Assembly: GCA_019914995.1 (NCBI GenBank)
Contig: CM034131.1
Span: 1,798,001 to 1,862,000, forward strand
From: Acanthochlamys bracteata
Taxonomy: Eukaryota; Streptophyta; Magnoliopsida; Pandanales; Velloziaceae
DNA length: 64,000 nt
Reading direction: 5' to 3'
The notes beneath the pieces were generated by a model. It was not told the origin of the DNA. It saw only the letters and a list, made by a program, of their open reading frames with translations, and searched no databases. This document shows positions 50,747 to 62,580 of this stretch, one piece after another. Both the position numbers and the translations under genes were made by a program. Numbering within the stretch: the stretch's first letter is position 1; every line of letters begins with the position of its first letter.

Positions 50747-51300
50747 CGCGGGAGATTACAATTGATTGGCAGATAAATTCTTTCCTACATGACCGTATCT
50801 TCTCCCATGGATTTCCTTCTTTTCAGTTCCACTTCCGCTTCGGCGTATGGGAGATCCCGACGCGCCGGCGAGCAAGATTTACAAAATTGATGGCAGTAGG
50901 ATGAACGGCGGTTGGAGAAGGATGCCAGAAGAAGAAACTGGCACGACCAGCGCCGAGGACGGAGAGGTTGATCACGGTCAGGGTGAAGACAATCGCGAGA
51001 GCGGAGCGAACGGGTGTGAGGAGAAGAAGAAATGAAAAGAAAAATGAAAAATTGAGTCCGGTTGAGAATATAAATAACTTCGTAATTTTGCTAACTTACC
51101 ATGGACAAAATAGACATTATCTATACCCAGCGAAAAAAGCTCCCGTGGTGCTTATGGAGAAAGCATGAATTAGATGCTTTTATTTTTGGGAGAAAGAAAC
51201 TGCTTATTTTTAGTAAAAGCAGCCGCATCCAAACATATTTTTTACTGTTAAGTGCTTATTTTCTGCTAAAAGCAGCAAATAAGCTGCACCAAACATGCCC

Positions 51301-52039
51301 TATATGTCTAAGATTTAAAAATAGACACTGATCGATACTGAACCAAACCGAATTTAAATAAGGTTCACACTCAGTCCAATCTAATAAGTCTGATCTAAAT
51401 AAAACTGATAACTTACTAATATTTATAAAAAAATTCGACATGAACTTTCTTCAAAACTCAATAGGAAATATTTGTGCAAATAACAATAAATATATTTATC
51501 ACCAAAAATTCAAAATAAAGAAAAACGATCAACATGAAATCGTTTACGCACAAAATTTTACTAGTAGCTAACGGTAGCCGTAACACCTATTACAATCTAA
51601 GACAATAACTATCATAATACTACATATAATAAAGTACAAGAAAAGTCAATGCCCTTCGAGGATTACAGAACTAACTACATGTCAAAAAATTTATGATATA
51701 CCTTCCGCACGCTCTCTATTCAGCAGTACCGGATCTAATCAGCATTCGTTAGTCTCTAACCTATCTGGGAGAGGCCAAATAAGAGAAAAAAGAGTGACCC
51801 CAATCTCATTGAGATAAAACAACATAATGTCCAATTAAAATAGTTAACACATTAACTAGGTATTATAGTAGTATCTATATGCAGCAAATGTAACGATAGA
51901 TCATATCAGATTCTACTAAGTTCTGAATCATTCCATATCGATCAGTTCTTAGTAGAGATATATGATAATATGAAACAATATTATGCAACACTCTCAAAAC
52001 TATAAATATATATACATATACATAGTGTACCCATATAAG
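51301..52039. other. Repeat-like non-coding region
   Basis: No gene or recognisable domain. Composition and lack of exons suggest old transposon-derived sequence. Confidence 0.4.
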
Positions 52040-52542
52040 TAGGGGTGGCAAATTTCGACCCGACCCGAAAAGATCGGGTTCGAATCAAGCTTTAGTCGGG
52101 TTTGGGTCGGATTCAGATTGACCCGAAAATGATCCGTTTAATCCGTATAACTATTTATTTAGTATATATTACTTAATAATTAAAAAAAATAGCAAAAAAT
52201 TTGAATTTAATTTATATATATTTTTTAAATTTATCTTAATTTTAACTAATTTTTATTTAATTTATAAATTTTTGTCAAAATTAATATTTTTTCTTTTTAA
52301 ATATATCATAATTAATAATTTTGATATATTATTATTACAAATTAATATTTATAATTTTTATTTAATAATTTAATTATTAAATGGGTCAATTTGAGTTTGA
52401 TCCGGTTATAAGTATGTTGGGTTAGGGTTGATACTTTTGACGCATATAAATAAATGGGTCGGGTTAGGATTGAACAATTTTGAACCTGGTTATTATATGG
52501 ATCGACCCGGAACCGACCCATGAACCCATATTGCCACCTCTA
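52040..52542. mobile_element. Short hAT-type MITE, 503 bp
   Basis: Ends taggggtggcaaa and ttgccacctcta are inverted, and an 8 bp target duplication flanks it with one mismatch (catataag at 52032-52039, catacaag at 52543-52550). Subterminal gacccgacccgaaaa and gggtcgggttaggattgaac blocks match the 853 bp elements, but the central AT-rich part is different and shorter, making it an internally deleted or related subfamily. Confidence 0.85.
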
Positions 52543-52699
52543 CATACAAGCAAGCGTATGTAATAATGTATACGAATGCATCAATTGTAACAACCATACA
52601 ATGTAGGTGATCGAGTGAGATCATATTTCCAACTCATATCGCGCTACTAGGTATATCATACAATTATGCATACATAATACATTTATATATCAAAGCCAC

Positions 52700-52895
52700 A
52701 AACAAACTTGGTGCCCAGTATGCCCTGGGATCCATCGATAAGCAATACCATCACAGCTCGGTGTCCAGTATGTTCTGGAACTCACCAGTAATCTATATCT
52801 CATAACTTGATACTCAGTATGTCCTAGGATCTATCGACTATTCATATATTTTGGAGCCCAGTATGTCTTGAGATCCACTGTATCAATATCTCATA
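52700..52895. repeat. Four-copy tandem repeat, unit about 47 bp
   Basis: Units begin ggtgcccagtatgccctggg (52711), ggtgtccagtatgttctgga (52759), atactcagtatgtcctagga (52811) and gagcccagtatgtcttgaga (52855), each followed by atccatcga- or actcacca-like sequence. They are imperfect and the spacing varies slightly. Such subrepeats are common in LTRs or satellite-like parts of plant retrotransposons; no LTR ends could be fixed here. Confidence 0.75.
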
Positions 52896-54830
52896 CAAGT
52901 ATCCATAATATAATAGATTATGACAATACTTGTCAGATTCTGTATTGTCTCATACTAATGTAGTCCCTAACAAGTAGATGCGATACAATAGATTTCACAC
53001 AATGAATATGTTATGCTCAATGCCTTCAATGCTATCATAATTATACTATGTATATATAAAAGGTAAGAATTGACATGTATATTACATATTTGAAATATAA
53101 ATATTGACACATATATTTAAATATTCCCATAATTATGCCACATAGTTTGCAATATACGAACATGCTAGCAATAACTATAAACATGATGTCAAATAAGCAT
53201 AAGCATGTATACGTATATGTAGCATGAAAGATAAATCATAATATGTAAGAGGAATGGCAATGTATGCTAGAATTTCCAAAGCAAATGTTATATGCGCCAA
53301 AAGCTTAATGACAACAATAGAACAAAAGCACGGTAACCCTCACATGTAGTCCAAGCAAATATTTAGATCAACCGTCAACTCTAAGACGCACTGTTCCAAC
53401 TCAAGTCACTCGTAATATCTAATGCGCATGCAGCATATTTAATAAACAAGCACGCTAAACGTAAGCTAAATAAATACTCGTAATAAATATATAACTAAAT
53501 TCGAGTCTAAAGTCCAATAGCACATAGCGAATCCAAGAAGCTTACACACGAGGCAAAACAATCGAATTCTAAAACGAATTGAATCGGCAACAACTCGCCT
53601 ATTTTCAATCCGATGATTTTCTTAAACGAAACAAATTAATAATTCATCTAATAATAATTTCAAATACGCGACACGAGAATTTTTAACTCACCTACCCGAG
53701 TCGCTGGAAAAGTTCGCCGGATTCCAACGAGATAGGGTTCCAGCCAAGAGTATTCAAGGTAGTGAAAAGGAGCAGCACTGCCAATATAACCCAAAGAAAA
53801 AGACGATGAGCTTCAATTTTGTCGCCGGCAGCTGGAATTGACGGAATAACGTTCGGCGGCGAATTCACGTGAAATCAAATGCCGAAGCTGAAAATCAATG
53901 CAATTAAGTGAGGAAAAAGACTTAATAGGTTGAGAGGAGTATTTCTAACTATTTACCACGGCCGGATCGCCAACGAAATGACCGGACAAAAATTCAAATT
54001 TTATCTTGCACGGTGTAGGTTACTGGAAAACGACAACGGCTACCGGAAATGAGAATGATGATGGCTAGAGAGGATGAAATGAGATGAATGTCGTCTGAAA
54101 AAGGGTTGATTTTGCACCGGAGAGGGGCTAGAGCAGTGAGGGCGGGTGGCACTGTCAGCAGACAAAGAGATAAGGAGAAGAAGTAGAAAATAAAAAATAA
54201 AAAAAAATATTGCATATTAGGACCTCTATTTTTCAATTATGGCTTTCTTTAGCTCACAAAAAATATAGACATTACACCATCACAATGAAGAACGTGAATA
54301 TTATCTTAAGGTCATCTTCCGGTGCTCTGGAGTATCTCTGGTCAAAATTATCAAAATTGAAATTTAGATAGGAGCGTTTCATTTGAATATAATCGTAAAA
54401 TCGAGATTTTAAATTAAGATCGTAAAATTTTACATACTAATAAATTTTATAAATTTTTTATAAAATTTTCTAATTTTTTCTTAAAAATGTTTTTGTATAT
54501 TTACAAAATTTAGAAAATTTAAAAAATTTTTTATGAAAACTCCTCTATATTTTATAAAAGATTTTTCAAAATTATACTTTTAGAGACAACTTTTAAAAAT
54601 TTTATAGAAAACTCACTAAAATTTTACGAAATCCTCCATCAATTCAGTTAATTATAAAAAATTTTCGCAAGTAAAATCGTAAAAAAAAATTACCGATTTT
54701 AAATTTTAAATCGGAATCTGAGTGAAATTTTACTAAAAAAATTTACTTAAAATAGGTCGCTTTGATGATGTAAAATTATAAAATTTAAATTGAAATTTCG
54801 ATAATATTGTCTCAGATGAAGAACAAGATA
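52896..54830. other. Repeat-like region without a gene
   Basis: AT-rich and lacking exons, apart from a GC-richer patch at 53690-54190 that holds no clear domain; the minus frame 53994-54236 is hydrophobic but unsupported. Around 54390-54780 short inverted segments (taaaatcgagattttaaatt / accgattttaaattttaaat) suggest a further AT-rich MITE. Probably retrotransposon-derived. Confidence 0.4.
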
Positions 54831-55695
54831 ACCAAGAGTAGCCATTATTTGGATTGATGGTTTGAGCAGTATCCTAGAAAGAAGAATTATCTATGTATAA
54901 ACAATATGCACAATTTGATTTTCAAGAAACATAGCAATTGAAGGTTGTGCTTATTGGTAATCGTCTGCAGCCGACCAATCAAGCAGATCATCTTACCACA
55001 ACAGGAAGACGGACAACTTTAAATAGCCACAAATCTGGAACTCAAGATTAATGTTATTCTTAAAAAATATTTTGTACTCTCAAGGAAGAAGACTTTTACA
55101 TGATTATCACTTTAGTAGATATAATTATTGAAGGACTTAGAAAAATACCACGTTCGTTCTACAAGGGTATGCATCCATCAATATTTGCAGTAAGACGCAT
55201 GCCGGTCTAACCAGGATAAACTACAGTAGTACCAAGTACAGCAAGACAATGCAACTGTTCGTAAAACGACCTTCATATTAATTTATTGGTCGACTTCAAA
55301 CGCTACGGCTATCTGAAATATACATTATGCTGCAGCTCAGCCTTCATCATCCCTGTACTTCTACAGCATCAAGTGCTGATGATTGTCTGAAGCTCTCCAG
55401 CATAGTACACTTGCTAGATGAAACTCGATATACTCAAATCTGCTTGATCTAGTTTTAAGCACCAGATGCTGATAATCTTCAAAGCATCACCCTTGCATCT
55501 CTTCCTTCATCAGCAGTTCAGTAATTTCCAAAGGATACGAGATTGTTCCAATAAGGAGATCAATATAACTAGCCTTTTGCAATCCCATTGCCAACAAGGT
55601 TATCATGCCTGACAGCAAATACTCCCATTCCATTTACTGAAATAACATAAGACTGGATTCCTCAATAAGATGAAATACTTTCCCTGGGATAACTT
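54831..55695. other. 3' flank of the R3H gene
   Basis: Likely includes 3' untranslated sequence of the minus-strand R3H gene nearest 55695. Nothing else is recognised. Confidence 0.4.
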
Positions 55696-58600
55696 TTATT
55701 GTCTTGCCTCTTTCAAACTTGATTTTGATTCATGACTACCATTTGCTATAGATGAAGGGAGACCCAATGCATTAGCAAATATCCTCTTCGCTGCACCTAT
55801 ACGTTCGCTGTCCATTTGTTCATGGTTTATGGTTTTCCCATTACTATCATTCGATAATGAATTCCCTTTTAATGATATATTATTCGCTGCTCTCTGATGC
55901 ATTTCCCTATTCGCTGGAATAGCCTTGTTGGTGCTACACTTATTTGAAGGTTGAGCACTACTTTCACCTGAAACTGTTTCAGCTATGACACTTGACTCTA
56001 CCACAGGATCTGACTGATCCCTTTTCTTCGTTTCATTATTTAAATTCTTCGCATGTGCATCTTCAAACTTATTTACTGAGGCCTCCTGACCAGAATCATT
56101 GCTAATCCTCTGTCCAAGTGCATGGGCAATCATTCTTCTAGCAACCACTGGAACTTTGCGTGGTTTCGAAACAACACCTTCCTTTCCATCATCATCATCT
56201 ACAGAAAAGATCCGTTCACGAGCAGCTGGGTAGGCCACTTCTCTCTCTTCAAATGTCGAAGGAGAAAAGTTGTGCACCAACTTCTGATCTAAACGAATAA
56301 GATTTTCAAAGAAGAAGCATGAAACAATAAATAATTTTTGTACAACATCCATATAGCTTCAAAGGTTGGATAAAAAGAATAATCACAAAGCTTGATCTAG
56401 AAAGAAATATGTTGTTCAATATGCAATATTTGTACAAGAAGACATAAATATGTCTATAAAACTTGAAGAATTTAGATGTATCCACACAAAAGTTGACGAA
56501 TGCATACATGTAACAAGAAACTATGAAAAGGTATAACATATTTACACACTTAAATTCAATGTATTACCCACATGTTTTTGCGTTCTCAAGGCATCAAGAG
56601 TCCAAACCATCAATCATCCAGTTTCCTCTTATGCCTGCCTAAAAGCTTTCTCCGTTTATGGTGCAGCTTCAATTCACCCTAAGGAATATCTATTTACAAT
56701 GTCCCTAAATCTCTTTCATCAAAATTCAGTGTATGATGGGCACCCAGGTAATTGTGGGTCAGTGCATCAAACAGTTGCTGAATAAACTATTATCTCATAA
56801 TAGCAGTGCCCTCAGTTTTTGAAGTTTAACTGGCATTTTACATATTCTTATAGATTAAAAAAAGGAAAAAAAAAAAAGCTCATTCCATGTGCACGATGGT
56901 TATAGATACATACTCTAATCAGGACATCAGATTACTTTAACACAAGATAGAATGCCAGTAACACAACACTCTATTAGCCCATCTCTCACTTAATCGATAA
57001 TCCTAAATCTTCAGCTACTTCAGGGCTGATCCAAATTGGACAATACAGACCCCGACTCTTGATTCTGCTCAAACTTAAGTTTCACGTACAAGTTAATATC
57101 AGCAACTATAATTTTTTAGCTTTTACAAGAAGCAGATAACTTAGGAAATTGAACCAGTACACAAAATTTCTCACAAAAAATATTGATGGCTGCATACGAA
57201 TCCAAGCAAGATAGAAAAGGTACTTCATTAAAAGAGAATTACAGAAAACATAAAGCCCACATAAATAAGGATACGACAGTTCATAACTACATAGTGGAGT
57301 AGGTAAGAAAGAAGAGTCATTACCTTGAGCTGCTTCTCTCCTTAAGATAACTTGTGAGGGCATCGGGCACTGGTATTCATCATATTGCCAAAGTATGTCA
57401 CTTACAAGGATAGATGGTCTGGGTTTTGAAAGGAAGGACTCCAGTGTGAATTTTACTTTATAATAGTTAGTTCAAATAAAGAATATAAAAGGCTACTTCA
57501 CAGAAGGTTCTTACATTACATTGGATAGTATACTACTTTTTTTTTGGTGATCTTTGCATCTTAAAGAATGTCTATGTATGTCAAAACAAAAAGTATTATA
57601 GTATCTAATGTTATTTCAAGAAAATACAACACAAATATGTTTCTTCTTCTGGTCTGCAGGGTGTCATTTCTTGTATAGCACGCATTATGCCAAAAAAAAA
57701 AAAAAAAAAAAACCAAACTAAGTATAGCACAGAAGAATTCCATTCAAGAAGAGTTGGAATACCTAATAAGAACAATAATACATTTAGGATATATGTGGCG
57801 TTAGGAGTGGCAATATGGGTTAGTGGGTCGGTTTCGAGTCGACCCACTTAATAACCGGATCAAATTTGTTCAACCCTAACCCAATCCATAAATTTATACG
57901 GATCAAAATTGTCAACCCTAACCCAACCTACTAATAATCGGGTCAAATTCGGATCGACCCATTTAATAATTAAAATTATTAATTTTATATTTTTAAACTT
58001 CAGTGAAATTATAAGATCAGTTCTTATGAAAGTGCATGAAATTTTTACTGACGAGATATAATTATGTCCTACAAAATATGCATTCCTTAACGTCTTTATC
58101 GGTCCTTAAAATATTAAAAAAAATTGTTATTTTTATTTTTAAAAAATATATGATAACAGCTAAAATTTATGATTATAAATACATATTAATAATTTCGATA
58201 AAAATTTTGATAAACATATCTATCTAACAAAATTTTCATAAAAATTTTTTTACGAAATCTAAATTCGTCATTAAAAATACCTATATAGTAATACTTTCGA
58301 TAATATTATAATTTTCATCTTATATTATTTTACTAAGGTATAAAAATAAAGAATTAATTATAAATATAATATAATTTAATAGTTAGTAAATAACTATTAT
58401 CAATTATTTTTATTGCCAATATTTTATTATACGGTAAGAAAAAATCAAAAATTGTTCTTTCAAAAAATAACATTTCGGGTTGATGGGTCAATTTCGGGTT
58501 AACTCGGGTCGATCTATTTAATAACCGGGTCAAATTCGTTCAACCTTAACCCAACCCATATATTTATACGGGTCAAATTTGCTAACCCTAACCCTGATTA

Positions 58601-61026
58601 AACAGGTCGATTTCGGGTTGAATTTTCGGGTCGGGTCATATATTGCCACCCCTACGTGGCGTAGGCACATTTCACTTATTGCATAAAATGGAATTGGCAT
58701 GAATTTTGAGCAGAATTTGCAAGCAACTGCATGCCAACTTTGTCGACAAAGTTATCTTTCCAATAGGTTTATTGAATAAAAACTAACCAATTTGACCTCA
58801 TGAGTATCATCAATATAACATTCTACAGCTCAATCAACATGAAACAAATAGACTAAATAAGATAACTAGACAATGTCTCCTATCCCATACTTAAGTTCAA
58901 TCAAGTTATGGCTATATTTTCTGAATGTGGTACAGAATTCCAACACATAGATTCAACATGTAACATAAAACAACAATAAGTCTGGTGAGACATACATTGC
59001 TGATTCTGGACACCTCTTCAAAACCAAATGTCGATCATCCGCTTCACCAATAGATTCATGCGCAAAGCTGGTGATTGCAAGAGGCGAAAGAGATGTGAAG
59101 CTTAGAATCCATAGTGGAGTACACACTAGTAGCAGAATCTATCACACAAAAAGCACAACAAACAATTTGCAAGACTGTAGTAATACCCATATATTTCAGC
59201 AAGGCGATGCAAAAGTAGGCGATGGTATGAACTCATTGGTTGAAGTTCTAACATACCATCCTGACTGCCAAAGTATAACTTCCAATTAGTAAACTTCGAC
59301 CAACAGGAAAAGAAAAAGTTTGAGACATGCTACATATGATACACAATCATGTGAAGACTTACAAATTCTATTCTCAATCAAGACGTATAGAACAAAAGAC
59401 TTTGCCCTGCATTAATGATATACAGGCTCTCCCTAAGAGAGCTTCTGTCAAGATGCCTGACAAAGTTTAAAGAACAAAGAGTAGGCCACAGAACTTCATG
59501 ATAGTAGAATGTTATTTTGCTTCTCCAGTTGGCTACTCAATGAAGCAAGTAGAAGACATTTATGTTGCTTCAGTTAAAGACTAAACTTGCACTCACTAGA
59601 GTAATGAGCTAAACCTGCAATCACAATTTTTACTTTTAAAGACTTGATCAGAACGTAAGTTTGCCTTCTGCCCGATCGGCTTCCCAACGATCACTTCATC
59701 CATGCCTAGAACCCATCTACAATCACCGACCTTGAAAGAAAGATGCTGACTTTTTTTTTTTTTTTTGACTAGTTGAACAATTGTTTGCAAAGACGAGATT
59801 TTGTTTAATAAAAAACTTAGTTAAAATCTTTCTTCAGTAAAAAGCATGTCTTTGGAACATGTTTATTCCACTTAATAAGGAATTACCTGAAACCACTCTG
59901 AAGAGCATCGACCAAAAGTTCTTCAGTAGAAAGGACAAGGTGCTTGCTAAGCAAGTTGTCCTTAATAAGCAAAGCCAATTCCTCAACCTGTGAATATTGA
60001 CATTAGAGAGATGCAAGGATAGGGAAAGAACTCAATAAATTGGAAGCACATACAGGAAACGACTAATCACATATAAAAACCACAGTTCAGCAATTTTGTT
60101 ACCAGGAAGGACTGTCTAGGAGTGGAAAAAGAACAATTTAATCCAAGTCAGACCTGAGGAGAATGTGCTCTTTACATGACCAGTCAGAAGCACCTTGATC
60201 CAGAGTTTATATAGTTGTAGTTAATTATTCTAGTCCTTTAGTTGTTTCAATTCAATTTGCCTATGATCATTTCCCAGTTGCGAATGTTGGCCCCAAAACT
60301 GCAGTCATGTTCGGGTCCTGGACTCTTATAGATGTTTATTCTTATCAAATTTTAATCACTATGAAAGCTACTAAGCTTTCATTGAGGTAACATGGGCCAA
60401 TTAACCATTTGCAAATCTTTTCTATGATTTGATATTGACTGTTCAACACTATACTAGAATTTAAATTTAGAAGATTTCCCGTGCCCAACTAGACCAATCA
60501 AACTTTGAATCACGCAACTTATCAATGGGTCCTACAATTGGAGAGGAACAAAGCCACTAATTGTAACAGCAATCGTGACAAACTGAAAATAGACCAATAT
60601 AAGGAGCATCCTCATGCGGCGCCTTCAAAGAAACGGCACAAAAGCACTTTCGTTAACTTCATCAAAGCATGGACAATGACTATGTAAGACCAAAAGACAC
60701 TACAATCTTTCCCCGTGATTCTCACTTAATAAGACCAAAGTTCATGCTTCCAGTAGAGCTAAAATCCACAAGATTGAGCAAATTTTTAACATAGAATTCA
60801 GTAATTAACCATATGCCATCATATACAGAACAATTCCAAGGAAAAGAAAATAATTCTTCGTGCTCTCTTAATCAATTGAAAATCTAAAAATATCATAAAT
60901 AATCGAAATTACTAAACAAAGGGTAATTTACAAAGAACCATAATTAAACAAAGAAAAGACAGAAAGGAAGAAGCTGAAAGCCCAAGAAGAAACAAATCGT
61001 ACCATAGCGAACTGGGTCAAGGCCAT
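55696..61026 (-). CDS. R3H-SUZ domain RNA-binding protein
   Basis: R3H domains bind single-stranded nucleic acid; plant proteins of this layout are mostly uncharacterised. Six exons fit: 61003-61026, 59887-59987, 59187-59264, 58996-59067, 57324-57418, 55696-56288; 320 residues. Exon 1 codes only eight residues, MALTQFAM; an open frame running further upstream to 61257 is treated as 5' untranslated. The R3H core is split over exons 3-5: ELQPMSSYHRLLLHRLAEIY with Arg57 and His61 in the R-x3-H spacing, FAHESIGEADDRHLVLKRC, then IPSILVSDILWQYDEYQCP. Exon 6 begins with a SUZ-like motif (EREVAYPAARERIFS), continues as a long disordered Ser/Asn-rich tail, and ends with a second similar motif (ERIGAAKRIFANALGLPSS). 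Exons are far apart because introns hold repeats, including a MITE. Confidence 0.92.
57692..57712. repeat. Poly-A tract in R3H intron 4 region
   Basis: About 21 consecutive A residues, flanked by tatgcc and ccaaac. A comparable poly-T tract lies at 59751-59766. Confidence 0.8.
57802..58654. mobile_element. Non-autonomous hAT-type element, copy 2, 853 bp, in R3H intron 4
   Basis: Same length as the element at 11710-12562 and its reverse complement in orientation; long interior stretches agree closely. Ends are taggagtggcaat and attgccacccctA; the 8 bp target duplication is tgtggcgt (57794-57801) and cgtggcgt (58655-58662). It sits inside the 1.6 kb intron between exons 4 and 5, away from splice sites. 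Confidence 0.9.
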
Positions 61027-62493
61027 CCCGCCCGGCGAAGCTTTTAGCAATCGCTGAAGTGATAGAAAGAAGTTGGCGAAGATTTGTACGACGAGATTTG
61101 GTGTTCGAAGCCCAACCGAAACGAAAACTAAACAGTACACAAAGGATCGATCTGTGCTTCTAATGTGAACGAAAACAATCTCCTTATTTCTATCTACCCC
61201 CTTCGTTTGTTTGTGCAGGGATAAGGGATTCAATAATTCAGTTAACGCGGCTCTCATTATTTCATCATCTCTACTACTAGACTACGTTTCTTTTTCCGTA
61301 TTTTTTCTCTGATAATATCCTCGGTTACCAAATAATTACTCTATTAGAGAAGTAGTGCTCCCTTTTGACTCCTCCTGTGGCTGCATATTATGCAATATTT
61401 GGGCTCTTTTAGTGCGTGCCCATAATTTTACTTTCTTTTATCATATTTTAAATTTCGAATATTTTATATATTTTAATTATATAAATAATTTAAAATTTTA
61501 TTTTTATATATAAAATTTCAATTCTAATTTTTTTATTTATATATTTTTTAATACAATTATATTTTTCAATTTTTAACTCATTTGCAAAAATTATTGAAAC
61601 ATAAACATTAAACTCTATTTCTATTTTATTTTTTACAAAACTTTACTTCTTACTTTTCACTCTCACGAAACTCAATTACGGACATTTAAAACACGCTCTT
61701 AAATAATTTTAAAATAACTTTTTTTACTAAAAAATTATTTTAAAACATTTTTATATTAACTTTTATAAATTTATTTTTATAAGTATTCATTTTTAACGAC
61801 TTGGTAAAAAATGAATTAGATAGAACTAAGAGTATTTAGAATTGAATTCGGTAGAACTAAGCTTGGTAAGAAAATGAATTAGAAATAAATTCGATAAATG
61901 TAGAACAGATTGAAATATAAAAAATAAATTTGAACACAAAATATGACCCAAAAATAAATTCTATGCAATTAAAATTCACCGAAATGTAGGAAAGCAACCA
62001 TCACCGTCTAAAAATCCTCAATTGGCATCATCAATAATTAACATCAAGTATTAACAACTAAAAATCCTCGTACAAATCACAGAGAACAGCATACAACTTG
62101 CTCCAATTGAATGAAAGATCATGACATGTAATATTTACAACACCGAAGCCTTACTAGAATGGCTACACGAAATAAAAATGTCCTCAAAACAAACCAGCAA
62201 AATTTACAAGACAAATGAAAAACAGAAAACATATACACGAGGAGTTGACAAGAGTATTTAGAAATTATGGACGGCCCAAGAGCATTGCATAAATGCTCAT
62301 GACTAGTAATTTTTGTTAGTAGTGGCTTTGCACAATTTGCTTGCAACCTTTCAAAAAAATTAGCTGCTTAGAACCTGCATAAGTAACTAGGTGCTTCCTT
62401 TTTTAATGCCAAATAGTGATCATGACTTTCCTCACAACAAAAACATCACAGTCGATAGTGCGTCTTCTTTGATGTGTTCTTGTAGCAATTTGC
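61027..62493. other. R3H promoter and intergenic region
   Basis: Sequence just right of 61026 is the R3H 5' untranslated region and promoter. From about 61430 to 61980 it is very AT-rich. From about 62100 to 62493 it reads, on the minus strand, like a 3' untranslated region of the next gene. No separate gene is seen. Confidence 0.5.
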
Positions 62494-62580
62494 TCATAGG
62501 CTATACCTTTGATGAATGTTATACATATCTCCTCCGCGAATTGAGTACCTATGTTCTCCAACAGGTCCTCTAACATCATT
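62494..62580 (-). CDS. Probable last exon of a minus-strand gene entering from the right
   Basis: After a tttccacag acceptor the minus strand encodes NDVRGPVGEHRYSIRGGDMY then NIHQRYSL and a TGA stop at 62494. The codon use and compact basic composition look like a real C-terminus, and downstream sequence resembles a 3' untranslated region. The same strand has a clean donor at the window end (aaag/gtgagt, exon edge at 63993), so the rest of the gene is probably beyond 64000. Family not recognised. Confidence 0.45.
   Translation of the reverse strand, partial: NDVRGPVGEHRYSIRGGDMYNIHQRYSL

Larger units (their letters stand above)
48744..51300. mobile_element. Terminal-inverted-repeat element carrying a gene fragment (Pack-type candidate), about 2.56 kb
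   Basis: A perfect 12 bp terminal inverted repeat, gggcatgtttgg at 48744 and ccaaacatgccc ending at 51300, is flanked by TAT on both sides (48741-48743 and 51301-51303), a possible 3 bp target-site duplication. The left terminal motif recurs at 48917 (atgtttggctaagctt). Inside lie an AT-rich zone (48900-49130), a diverged minisatellite, and a broken cwf21-domain gene copy. No transposase is seen, so mobilisation would be non-autonomous. The superfamily is uncertain; 3 bp duplications and GGG ends would fit PIF/Harbinger. The alternative is two unrelated MITEs flanking an ordinary pseudogene. Confidence 0.55.

Noticed and set aside
50847-51035. Plus-strand small protein (MGDPDAPASKIYKIDGSRMN...)
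   Set aside because: Lies inside the terminal-repeat element, upstream of and antisense to the cwf21 fragment; no supporting homology, so more likely 5' flank captured with it.
52700-52895. CRISPR-like array
   Set aside because: Repeats are diverged, spacers are not unique units of constant length, and the genome is a plant's.
57561-57847. Phe-rich open frames near the poly-A tract
   Set aside because: Created by the homopolymer; no homology or exon structure.
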